This document shows positions 23,595-30,013 of a DNA stretch of 30,013 bases, piece after piece; position 1 is the first letter of the stretch, and every line of letters begins with the position of its first letter. Source of the stretch: CAZLKT01 sp964560205. GTDB taxonomy: Bacteria > Pseudomonadota > Alphaproteobacteria > Holosporales > Holosporaceae. The stretch is taken from positions 1-30,013 of the forward strand of contig CAZLKT010000011.1 of NCBI GenBank assembly GCA_964560205.1, in the 5' to 3' direction. Both the position numbers and the translations under genes were made by a program. The notes beneath the pieces were generated by a model that saw nothing but the letters and a program-made list of their open reading frames with translations, was not told where the DNA came from and searched no databases.

Positions 23595-24941
23595 ATGGAA
23601 GAAGGGATGGAGATGGAAAGTTTGGACTGTATACGTGTTGTAGGGGGCCATAAATTAAGAGGTTCTATTCCCATTAGTGGGGCCAAGAATGCAGTACTTC
23701 CCCTCATGGTGCTTTCACTTTTGACGGAGCACCCTGTTATTATAGAGAATGTCCCACTTTTGGCTGATGTGGAGACCATGAAGGCTCTTCTGAGGGTTTT
23801 GGGCACAAAAGTTGAGGAATATCCGCAAAAATTAGTTCTTCGTACAGCGAATTTGGAATCTTTTTCTGCACCCTATGAAATTGTGAGAAAGATGCGTGCT
23901 TCCATTCTGACTTTGGGGCCCCTCATTGCTCGAGCAGGTCGTGCAAAGGTCTCCTTGCCTGGGGGGTGTGAGATTGGGTTGCGTCTTGTCAATTGGCATC
24001 TGGAAGGGCTTCAGGCCCTTGGGGTTGATATTGATGTTGTGAATGGATATATCTGTGCCGAGGGACGTGTGAAGGGCGGCTCTTATACTTTTCCACGCAT
24101 ATCTGTGACGGGAACCCAGAATCTTCTCTTTGCAGCATGTTTGTCTAAGGGGGAAACTCGCCTCAACAATATTGCCCAGGAACCAGAAGTGACATTTCTT
24201 GTCTCGTGTTTGAGGAAAATGGGAGCGGTGGTGGAGTATGATGGGCCATCGACACTTTTGATCCAAGGTGTGGAAAAATTGAACGGGCTCTCCTGTGTGA
24301 CGCCTCCGGATCGTGTGGAAATGGGGACGTATATGATGGCTGCGGCCATTACCCAGGGAGATGTTATTTTGGAAGAAGCAGATTTAAGCCTTTTGCCCAC
24401 CATTGTTCCAATTTTACAGAAATCAGGTGTGTCCATTGAGGAAATCCAGCCTCGTCGTGTGCGTGTTTCTGCCACGAGCCGTCCAGAGCCTTTTGTGGTA
24501 TCCACCTCTCCATTCCCTGGTTTTTCCACGGACCTACAAGCGCAAATTATGGCACTTGCTTCCATAGCACAGGGATCTTCCTTCATTACGGAAAATATTT
24601 ACGAAAATCGCTTTATGCATGTATCCGAGCTTAATCGCATGGGGGCAAGCATTTCTGTAGATAAATCTTGTGCAACTGTGGTGGGAAAGAAGTTTCTCTC
24701 AGGGGCCCATGTCATGGCAACGGATCTTCGAGCATCGGTCAGTCTTATTATTGCCGCCTTAGTGGCGCAAGGAGAAACATTTATTCAGCGTATTCATCAT
24801 CTGGATCGAGGGTATGAGTCTTTGGAGAAGAAGCTCTCTGCATGTGGGGCGGAAGTTTGCCGCATGGTCTATGATGATGCGTATAAGAACTCCATGACGC
24901 GGGATCGATTCTCCGTGATTCTAGGAGGTGGAAACGTTTAG
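23595..24941 (+). CDS. murA: UDP-N-acetylglucosamine 1-carboxyvinyltransferase MurA
   Basis: Transfers enolpyruvate from PEP to UDP-GlcNAc, the first committed step of peptidoglycan synthesis (cytoplasm). It has ISGAKNAVLPLM with the conserved K31-N32, a KMRASILTLGPL segment, and the catalytic loop PGGCEIG with C125, the residue attacked by fosfomycin. DRVEMGTYMMAAA, FSTDLQAQ, ENRFMHVSELNRMGA, ATDLRASVSL and HHLDRGYESLEKKL follow. Where E. coli has RPVDLH after the loop, this protein has RLVNWH (130-135). There is a tail of about 25 extra residues after the usual C-terminus. 448 residues in total. GAGG six bases upstream supports the ATG at 23595. Confidence 0.95.
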   Translation: MEEGMEMESLDCIRVVGGHKLRGSIPISGAKNAVLPLMVLSLLTEHPVIIENVPLLADVETMKALLRVLGTKVEEYPQKLVLRTANLESFSAPYEIVRKMRASILTLGPLIARAGRAKVSLPGGCEIGLRLVNWHLEGLQALGVDIDVVNGYICAEGRVKGGSYTFPRISVTGTQNLLFAACLSKGETRLNNIAQEPEVTFLVSCLRKMGAVVEYDGPSTLLIQGVEKLNGLSCVTPPDRVEMGTYMMAAAITQGDVILEEADLSLLPTIVPILQKSGVSIEEIQPRRVRVSATSRPEPFVVSTSPFPGFSTDLQAQIMALASIAQGSSFITENIYENRFMHVSELNRMGASISVDKSCATVVGKKFLSGAHVMATDLRASVSLIIAALVAQGETFIQRIHHLDRGYESLEKKLSACGAEVCRMVYDDAYKNSMTRDRFSVILGGGNV

Positions 24942-24955
24942 ACGAAAACGTTTCC
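24930..24955. other. Perfect 10-bp inverted repeat over the murA stop codon
   Basis: GGAAACGTTT and AAACGTTTCC flank a six-base loop; the murA TAG begins at the last base of the first arm. It sits between murA and the convergent protease gene and could limit read-through both ways. There is no T tract. Confidence 0.5.
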
Positions 24956-24992
24956 ATGATGTTTCCAGGTTCGTTCATTCCTTATTCCGTGC

Positions 24993-27900
24993 TTATTCCA
25001 GAGGAGGAAGATTAGGAGGGGAGAGTGTGGGAAATACGGGTGGTGTTTCCTCTGTGTCTCTGTCCTTTTTTGTGCTGTCCATGAGGCGTATAAGCTCCTC
25101 ACATCCTCGTAAAAGTTGAGGATCTTGGCCATTTTTATAATCTTGTGGCGCAATGGACACATCAATATCAGGGCTGACCCCGTGGTTTTCCACTGTCCAT
25201 CCCACATCATGAAACCAGAAAGAGTATTCTGGTTGTGTGGTATAGGTACCATCCAAAAGGCTGTACCGTGGCCAGATGCCAACCACACCACCCCACGTTC
25301 GTTTTCCCACCAGTGGTCCAAGCCCCATTTTCTGAAAACTATAGGCAAAAATATCACCATCAGATCCAGCATACTCATTAATGAGCGCCACCATGGGTCC
25401 CCGGGGAGACTCCGATGGATAGGGTAGGATGCCTTGGTTCCGACTGTAATCATATCCCAGCCTCTTTCTTTTTAAATAATCAAGTATCAAGGCTGATACA
25501 TTACCGCCCCCATTGAACCGTATGTCTACAATGAGACCTTCCTTTTCGAACTCTTGAAGATAGGAACGGAAAAATTCTCCAAACCCTTCTTCACCCATGT
25601 CTGGAATATGCACGTATCCGGCCCTCCCATGGGTGTATTCTGCAACAAGCTCTTGATTACGTTTTACCCATCCACGATATCGATTCTTTTTTTCCTGAGA
25701 AAAGGTGTATGGTATGACATATACAGTTCGTTTTTCCTGAGGGTTGTCTGCTGTGCTTACCACGCAGGGGACCACCTGATGGGCATGGGGAAAAATCATT
25801 TCTTGGGGAGATATCATGGCAGTTACTGGTTGGCCCGCAATGGCCCAGATCATATCTCCTTTTTTCAAGACAACGCCTGGTGCCTGGAGGGGGGACTTCT
25901 TCCACATATCTCCGTGCACCACCTGATCCACCACATAAGCGCCACTTTTTGCATGGAAGGAAAAACGTGCTCCGAAGCTTCCTCCTGAGGATGAAGGTTT
26001 TTTTCGCCCCAGGATGTAGGCATGAGATGTGCCCAACTCTCCCTGCATATCATCGATAATCTCTAGTAGTTCAGAAAAACACGATATGCGATGTACACAG
26101 GGCTCATATCGACGATAGACTTCTTCCCAATCGATGTTGCCCATACTGGATATCCAAAATAAATCCTTCTGCAGTCGCCACGCCTCTCGAAACATGTGCA
26201 GCCACTCTTCTTTTGGGGACACAAGAAGAGGAACGCGATTCCACTGTAACCATCCGCCCTCCCGGAAGGAGTCGTCAGGACTGTCGTCGGGTTTTATGCC
26301 CGCTTTGACCGTGCGAAGTTTTTTATTTTCTTCGTAGGTCATCCATTGTCCGTCTAAGGAAAACCTCCATGAGTCCGCATGGGACAAAACGGCATCCTCC
26401 TTCAGGGTGGAGAGATCATAGCTGTACAGAGCCTGATGTTCTCCCTCTGTAATGCTGTAGATCACCTGATTTTTAAGGGGGAAAATGGTTGTATACTCCT
26501 TTGGCTTCAAAGGAAATTCCACCACACGATGGTGAATGTCTTCCATGTCTATGACCAAAGGTTTTGGAGGGGTTTTTTCCGAGGTTTTCTCTGAATTTTT
26601 TTCCGTGTCCTCCCCTTTGTCTTCCCCTTTGTCTTTATCTTTTTTTTCGTCCTCTTCCTCTTTTTTATCATCCTCCACAAGCGGTTTAGTGAAGGGTGAT
26701 AAAAGATCTTTTTGCAAAAGAAGTGCAAACATCTTCACAGACTTCTCAAAGAAAAGTTGAAAGCGCATATCTTCCCATTGGGGATGAAAAACACATGAGG
26801 ACAAGAAATATATGTATTTTCCATCTGGATCAAAGACAGGACTGAAGCATCGATACTGGGCCGGAAATACTGTGTGGGATGTTTTTTCTGGGATATTGAC
26901 GAGGACCAATTCCGTACAGTGGCTTCCCGTGAGGGCCGCATATACCACCCATGTGCCACAAGGAGACCAGTGAAGTCCTTGGATGGGGCCTTTGGGACTT
27001 TTTCCTAAAAATCGTCCTTCCAGGGTGGAGAGGTGAATATAAAAAAGTTCATAGTGATGATTCACAAGCACAAGGGCATCATCTCTGGGGGAGGGATAGA
27101 TGCTGATAATGCGTCCCCAGGTAATGCCAAAATCTTTCTCTGTATACTGTTGTGGTGGAGACAAATAGTCATCTGTTCCAGTATATTTTTCTAAAATCTC
27201 CTGGGTGCCTTCATCGCACACCACAAGAAATGTATTTTTCTCCCACAGCCAGGAGACCAGACGATATCGCACACCATTGGCCTTACCTCTTTGCATGGCA
27301 GGTCCTTTCCACGGGCTCAGCTGAAAGAGGCGTCCCCTTGTGGTGAGAGCTAAGCTGTGACCGTTGGGGGACAGAGAATAGCTGCTGAGATTTTTTTTGG
27401 GATCTTTTTTGACTCGCGCAAAGGAGACGCTCTTGGTAAAAAGAGGAAGGGCCATGGGAGAACATGTCCCAGAGTCGAGATGAAGCACATATAACCGTCC
27501 TCCTGCGCTGTACACCATGTTGTTTTCATGAAATGTATTTTGATGAGGATAAAAATCTTCATGATTGGTGTGACGCTTTATATCGTCTCCGTGGGGCGTA
27601 CAGGAATAAATGTTGCCCCGTCCTTGAAAGTCCGACAGGAAATAGATGCGATCTTTTATCCAAAAAGGCCGAAGAAGGTTGTGGGTTTTTTCTGGCAAAA
27701 GCGGAGAAAACTCTCCGTTCCCCTTTTCGTCAATCCATAGTTTTCCTGCCGTTCCCCCTTGATAGCGTTTCCAGGAGATGTATTTTTGCCCCCCCTGCTG
27801 GAGAACACAGCCTTTCTGAGGGCCATAGGATAAAAATTCACACGGGCTTATGGATACTTTTGTGAGACCATTGCCGGGCTCCTCCATGGAAAGACCATAC

Positions 27901-28229
27901 ACAGAGTTCAGACCAAAGGGGTGTTCATGGGGTGAAAGCACAAGAATGCCTTCTTTTTCATGCCATCCAATGACTTTTATGGACGTGTCCATAAAAGTTA
28001 ATCGTCGAGGCAGCATTTCCTTTCCAGGGGTGAAACAATACACTTCTCCATGGGCACTGAAGGCAATATGTTCGCCATCAGGCGAATGCACAGGTGTACA
28101 TATATCCTTCATGGTGCCGGTGATGCGGTGGGGGGCAGCACCATCTATGGAAACACTCCACAGGGATTCTTCGCACACAAATACCACGTTTTCCTTCCAC
28201 ACAGAGGGATATTGCGCATAAACATTCAT
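24993..28229 (-). CDS. Tricorn-type protease with complete active-site tetrad
   Basis: A large cytoplasmic serine protease that in Thermoplasma breaks down peptides released by the proteasome. The start is taken at 28229 (MNVYAQYPSVWKEN), where AAGGA lies eight bases upstream. The 1078 residues match the Thermoplasma protein (1071). The N-terminal half has beta-propeller-type repeats (for example SPDGEHIAF and SPCGTWVVYAA). A Lys/Glu/Asp-rich linker lies at about 533-572. The C-terminal part has GTSHAY (S735, H736), a PDZ-like segment after it, DIRFNGGGN, NEYAGSDGD (S956, D957) and VEN (E1014). These equal S745, H746, S965 and E1023 of Thermoplasma, with spacing agreeing to within one residue. 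No signal peptide. Longer reading to 28340 is unlikely. Bacterial homologues exist but are uncommon in this kind of genome. Confidence 0.92.
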   Translation of the reverse strand: MNVYAQYPSVWKENVVFVCEESLWSVSIDGAAPHRITGTMKDICTPVHSPDGEHIAFSAHGEVYCFTPGKEMLPRRLTFMDTSIKVIGWHEKEGILVLSPHEHPFGLNSVYGLSMEEPGNGLTKVSISPCEFLSYGPQKGCVLQQGGQKYISWKRYQGGTAGKLWIDEKGNGEFSPLLPEKTHNLLRPFWIKDRIYFLSDFQGRGNIYSCTPHGDDIKRHTNHEDFYPHQNTFHENNMVYSAGGRLYVLHLDSGTCSPMALPLFTKSVSFARVKKDPKKNLSSYSLSPNGHSLALTTRGRLFQLSPWKGPAMQRGKANGVRYRLVSWLWEKNTFLVVCDEGTQEILEKYTGTDDYLSPPQQYTEKDFGITWGRIISIYPSPRDDALVLVNHHYELFYIHLSTLEGRFLGKSPKGPIQGLHWSPCGTWVVYAALTGSHCTELVLVNIPEKTSHTVFPAQYRCFSPVFDPDGKYIYFLSSCVFHPQWEDMRFQLFFEKSVKMFALLLQKDLLSPFTKPLVEDDKKEEEDEKKDKDKGEDKGEDTEKNSEKTSEKTPPKPLVIDMEDIHHRVVEFPLKPKEYTTIFPLKNQVIYSITEGEHQALYSYDLSTLKEDAVLSHADSWRFSLDGQWMTYEENKKLRTVKAGIKPDDSPDDSFREGGWLQWNRVPLLVSPKEEWLHMFREAWRLQKDLFWISSMGNIDWEEVYRRYEPCVHRISCFSELLEIIDDMQGELGTSHAYILGRKKPSSSGGSFGARFSFHAKSGAYVVDQVVHGDMWKKSPLQAPGVVLKKGDMIWAIAGQPVTAMISPQEMIFPHAHQVVPCVVSTADNPQEKRTVYVIPYTFSQEKKNRYRGWVKRNQELVAEYTHGRAGYVHIPDMGEEGFGEFFRSYLQEFEKEGLIVDIRFNGGGNVSALILDYLKRKRLGYDYSRNQGILPYPSESPRGPMVALINEYAGSDGDIFAYSFQKMGLGPLVGKRTWGGVVGIWPRYSLLDGTYTTQPEYSFWFHDVGWTVENHGVSPDIDVSIAPQDYKNGQDPQLLRGCEELIRLMDSTKKDRDTEETPPVFPTLSPPNLPPLE

Positions 28230-28430
28230 AAAATGGATCCTTTTTTCATAAAAACACCTCCCATTGTAGCTTTTTTTTCCCCGAAGAGAAAAGAGCATGC
28301 GCGAAGACCTTTCCCGCAACCTTATGAAAAATAAATACAATTTTTATAAAAATTTTTCAGCACATTTCAGTGGAATGATTGTGCAGGGAGGAGTTTTTTT
28401 CTTGAAAAAAAATGATATACTTCTGGAAGA

Positions 28431-28504
28431 GGCGGAGTAGCTCAGTTGGTTAGAGCAGCGGAATCATAATCCGCGTGCCGGGGGTTCAAGTCCCTCCTCC
28501 GCTA
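28431..28504 (+). tRNA. tRNA-Met (anticodon CAU, elongator type)
   Basis: A 74-base cloverleaf: acceptor GGCGGAG with CTCCGCT (first pair G:U), D-arm GCTCAGTTGGTTAGAGC, anticodon stem GCGGA/TCCGC with loop ATCATAA, and T-arm GGGGG-TTCAAGT-CCCTC. It lacks the initiator C1:A72 mismatch. Its body matches alphaproteobacterial elongator tRNA-Met better than tRNA-Ile2, which also has a CAU anticodon. CCA is not encoded. TATACT lies just upstream at 28416-28421 as a possible -10. Confidence 0.93.
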
Positions 28505-28537
28505 GGCGAAATCGAGGGGGTTTAAAATGGTGATGTC

Positions 28538-28885
28538 ATGTCCCTATCCTTAAGCGAAAGCGCCATTGCACATCTTCTTTCCCTAGAAAAGAAAAAAGGG
28601 GCGCCTGTGGCTCTCCGTTTGGTGGTAAAGGGAGGCGGCTGCTCTGGTTTTCGCTATGATTTTTTTGTGGAGCAGGTTACTGAGGAGCTGAACCCAGAAG
28701 ATATGGTGTGTTCTGAGAAAAATTCTCCCGTGCAGGTTGTTATGAATGCCAATGCTTTTTCGCTTTCCTCCCTTGATGGCGGTTCCATAGACTATGAAAG
28801 GAGTATGATGGGGGAGCGCTTTGTTCTTTTTCATCCAAAATTTGCATCTACGTGTGGGTGTGGAAATTCTTTTTCTATGGATTGA
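28538..28885 (+). CDS. erpA: ErpA/IscA-type iron-sulfur assembly protein
   Basis: A small A-type carrier that receives Fe-S clusters and passes them to target enzymes. 115 residues with the three conserved cysteines: C35 in GGGCSGF, and C106 and C108 in STCGCGNSFSMD. LRLVVKGGGCSGFRY and DGGSIDYE are family segments. The ending STCGCG-x-SFS favours ErpA over IscA, but the two cannot be separated firmly by eye. It lies 33 bases after tRNA-Met and upstream of the IHF-like gene; no isc or suf genes are adjacent. Confidence 0.87.
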   Translation: MSLSLSESAIAHLLSLEKKKGAPVALRLVVKGGGCSGFRYDFFVEQVTEELNPEDMVCSEKNSPVQVVMNANAFSLSSLDGGSIDYERSMMGERFVLFHPKFASTCGCGNSFSMD

Positions 28886-28954
28886 TGTTTTAATATATTT
28901 TTTGTATATTTTAACCTATAATAAACCTAGATACTTTAGGATATTGGAAAGGCC

Positions 28955-29308
28955 ATGAAAGAACGAAACGAAATTATGACAAAGAAAGACTTGATTCTTT
29001 TGGTGTGCGAGGATGCTATTAGTCTCCCGAAAGACACCTCAGAAGCAGCTGTACACCTCTTTTTTGAGATGATTGGATTCTATCTCAAAAGCCACCACCG
29101 CGTAGAGCTTCGTGGCTTTGGGAGCTTTTGTCTCAGAAAAAGAGGGGCTCACAAAGCGCACAATCCTAGAAATGGGAAAGAAGTTTTTGTTCCTGAAAAA
29201 TGGACTCCTTTTTTCAGAGCCAGCAGCTGTGTAAAAAACATTCTGAAAAAGGACGAGGATACTCCTAAGAAAGTTCATCGGAAATCAGGATTTTTTTTCC
29301 ATGACTAA
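28955..29308 (+). CDS. ihfB: Integration host factor beta-like DNA-bending protein
   Basis: A HU/IHF-family histone-like protein that bends DNA in the nucleoid. The core runs from MTKKDLILLVCED to VELRGFGSFCLRKR and HNPRNGKEVFVPEKWTPFFRAS. RGFGSF and the beta-arm NPRNG are the family signatures; the arm begins HNP where most members have RNP. The 117 residues include a seven-residue N-terminal addition and a basic C-terminal extension of about 20 residues (KKDEDTPKKVHRKSG). GGAAAGG before ATG 28955 supports this start; ATG 28976 would match typical IHF N-termini. TATAAT at 28917-28922 is a plausible -10 with a poor -35. Beta rather than alpha subunit or HU is a judgement from the RGFGSF context. 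Confidence 0.82.
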   Translation: MKERNEIMTKKDLILLVCEDAISLPKDTSEAAVHLFFEMIGFYLKSHHRVELRGFGSFCLRKRGAHKAHNPRNGKEVFVPEKWTPFFRASSCVKNILKKDEDTPKKVHRKSGFFFHD

Positions 29309-29496
29309 TGGGGCGCGTGCTTCCTCGTCGGGTAAGCACGTCGTCGAGCGCGCACTTTTCTTGTTCGCAGGATATTTGTGTTTCCTGAGAGGTGTGTTTC
29401 CTGTGTGCGCTCGGTAAACCCTTCTTCTGATTTTTTCTGTTTGCTGACAATGAGGCTCTGTGAATCAATTTTCATGAATTGAAAGATGATGCACAT
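29305..29496 (-). CDS. Possible 63-residue basic protein
   Basis: An ORF ending next to the ihfB stop (convergent). The C-terminal third is Arg/Lys-rich (TRKVRARRRAYPTRKHA) and coincides with a GC-rich patch in AT-rich DNA. The start (ATG 29496 or 29475) has no clear Shine-Dalgarno sequence. It overlaps the preceding possible ORF by 25 bases. It could be a real small basic protein, the tail of a broken gene, or chance. Confidence 0.25.
   Translation of the reverse strand: MCIIFQFMKIDSQSLIVSKQKKSEEGFTERTQETHLSGNTNILRTRKVRARRRAYPTRKHAPH
29316..29340 (+). terminator. Possible terminator after ihfB
   Basis: CGTGCTT and AAGCACG form a 7-bp stem with an 11-base loop, eight bases past the ihfB stop. 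Further GC-rich sequence (GAGCGCGC) and then CTTTTCTT follow at about 29350-29367, so the true fold and its T run are uncertain. Confidence 0.35.
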
Positions 29497-29693
29497 TCAT
29501 CATTCGCATCTTCATTTTTTACAGTATGTGAAGTAGTTTCACATATGCGTGGGGTGCTTTTGGAACTATCGCCTTTCTCATGTACCCTCTTCCTTTTTTC
29601 TAAAGTCTTGGCCAGATAATGCGAGCATTTTCTTTTTATTATATTATAAAATGGGCATTTTCGAATTATAAAACACATATTCTCAAACCTCAT
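29472..29693 (-). CDS. Possible 73-residue hypothetical protein
   Basis: An ORF starting MRFENMCFIIRKCPFY, with four Cys in the first 45 residues and a polar, Ser/Thr/Asn/Glu-rich tail. TATAAT directly precedes the ATG, but there is no Shine-Dalgarno sequence. No family recognised. The polar tail resembles tails of the short cassette proteins in composition only. Confidence 0.25.
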   Translation of the reverse strand: MRFENMCFIIRKCPFYNIIKRKCSHYLAKTLEKRKRVHEKGDSSKSTPRICETTSHTVKNEDANDECASSFNS

Positions 29694-29747
29694 TATAGTG
29701 CAGAAAATACAGGAAAGGATTTTTTATAAAAGTTCATAAAGATTTCT

Positions 29748-29771
29748 GTATATTTTTTATATGTGAAAATT
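29748..29771 (+). promoter_or_regulatory. Upstream element of the secreted gene at the right edge
   Basis: GTATATTTTTTATATGTGAAAAT closely matches the end of the element before the long cassette gene at 21013. It lies about 105 bases before the ATG at 29877. Between them is T-rich DNA and one GGGAGG-like stretch (29783-29790) with no ORF behind it. Confidence 0.4.
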
Positions 29772-29876
29772 TTTATATCCAGATGGGAGGTATACATTTT
29801 TTTTAATTTTTTTGTTTACATTTTTGTTTGCTATGGGTATGATTGTGCATAACATTTTTTTTAATGGCTACGAGAT

Positions 29877-30013
29877 ATGTTCAAAAAAAGGATTTTCATT
29901 TTTTGTATTTTAATGGGTGTTATCATTTATCCAGAGCAAAACAGAGCGTCCGGAAAGCCACCAGGGAATATGGTTTTTGGTGAACCAAGATTTTCTTTAT
30001 TAGATGATTCTCA
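29877..30013 (+). CDS. Secreted protein, N-terminus only (cut by window end)
   Basis: ATG 29877 opens a frame that is still open at the last base (45 codons). It begins with a typical signal peptide, MFKKRIFIFCILMGVII, followed by polar sequence (EQNRASGKPPGN). The basic start, hydrophobic core and shared upstream element suggest another member of the secreted families in this window. The mature part is too short to align. Confidence 0.6.
   Translation, partial: MFKKRIFIFCILMGVIIYPEQNRASGKPPGNMVFGEPRFSLLDDS

Noticed and set aside
28230..28340. 37-residue N-terminal extension of the Tricorn protease
   Set aside because: A Shine-Dalgarno sequence precedes the internal ATG at 28229, the extension is basic and low-complexity, and the shorter form has the normal length.
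28431..28504. tRNA with CAU anticodon as initiator tRNA or tRNA-Ile2
   Set aside because: There is no C1:A72 mismatch or GGG/CCC anticodon stem of the initiator type, and the body resembles alphaproteobacterial elongator tRNA-Met.

Overview
The window looks like part of the chromosome of an alphaproteobacterium, probably a host-associated one of the Holosporales/Rickettsiales kind. The basis is its AT-rich intergenic DNA, a rickettsial-looking elongator tRNA-Met, an LdtR-like MarR regulator and an SH3-like periplasmic protein of alphaproteobacterial type, a dcw cluster in proteobacterial order, and several orphan families of secreted or membrane-anchored proteins between housekeeping genes. 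The taxon is an inference; no rRNA is present.

Layout. 1-2.9 kb: a decayed fragment and a large anchored helical-repeat protein (minus strand). 2.9-4.3 kb: rlmB, an SH3 protein and tRNA-Arg(CCU), all minus strand. 4.4-5.8 kb: a nitronate monooxygenase-like flavoprotein. 6.0-9.4 kb: a 1139-residue secreted paralogue of the first protein, with 492-bp tandem repeats. 9.6-12.8 kb: a minus-strand operon (small ORF, UbiH-like monooxygenase, hemW, accB). 13.0-18.7 kb: an LdtR-like regulator, then mraZ-rsmH-ftsL-ftsI-murE, tightly overlapped and headed by five CCCAT boxes at 10-bp spacing. 18.9-22.6 kb: four unrecognised genes that read as two copies of a two-gene cassette (a long coiled-coil single-pass protein followed by a short single-pass protein). 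22.6-24.9 kb: nadK and murA, divergent. 25.0-28.2 kb: a complete Tricorn-type protease. 28.4-29.3 kb: tRNA-Met, an ErpA/IscA-type Fe-S protein and an IHF-beta-like protein. The right edge cuts another secreted-protein gene.

Together the conserved genes cover peptidoglycan synthesis and division (mraZ to murE, murA), cofactor and lipid metabolism (nadK, accB, ubiquinone hydroxylase, hemW, Fe-S assembly) and translation (rlmB, rsmH, two tRNAs). The best candidates for something undescribed are the duplicated cassette at 18.9-22.6 kb and the helical-repeat family at 0.1-9.4 kb. Several of these genes have TTGACA-type promoters followed by T tracts, and two of the upstream regions are clearly related to each other in sequence.

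All functional calls come from reading motifs by eye; no database search was run. Start sites were revised where overlaps or Shine-Dalgarno sequences argued for it.
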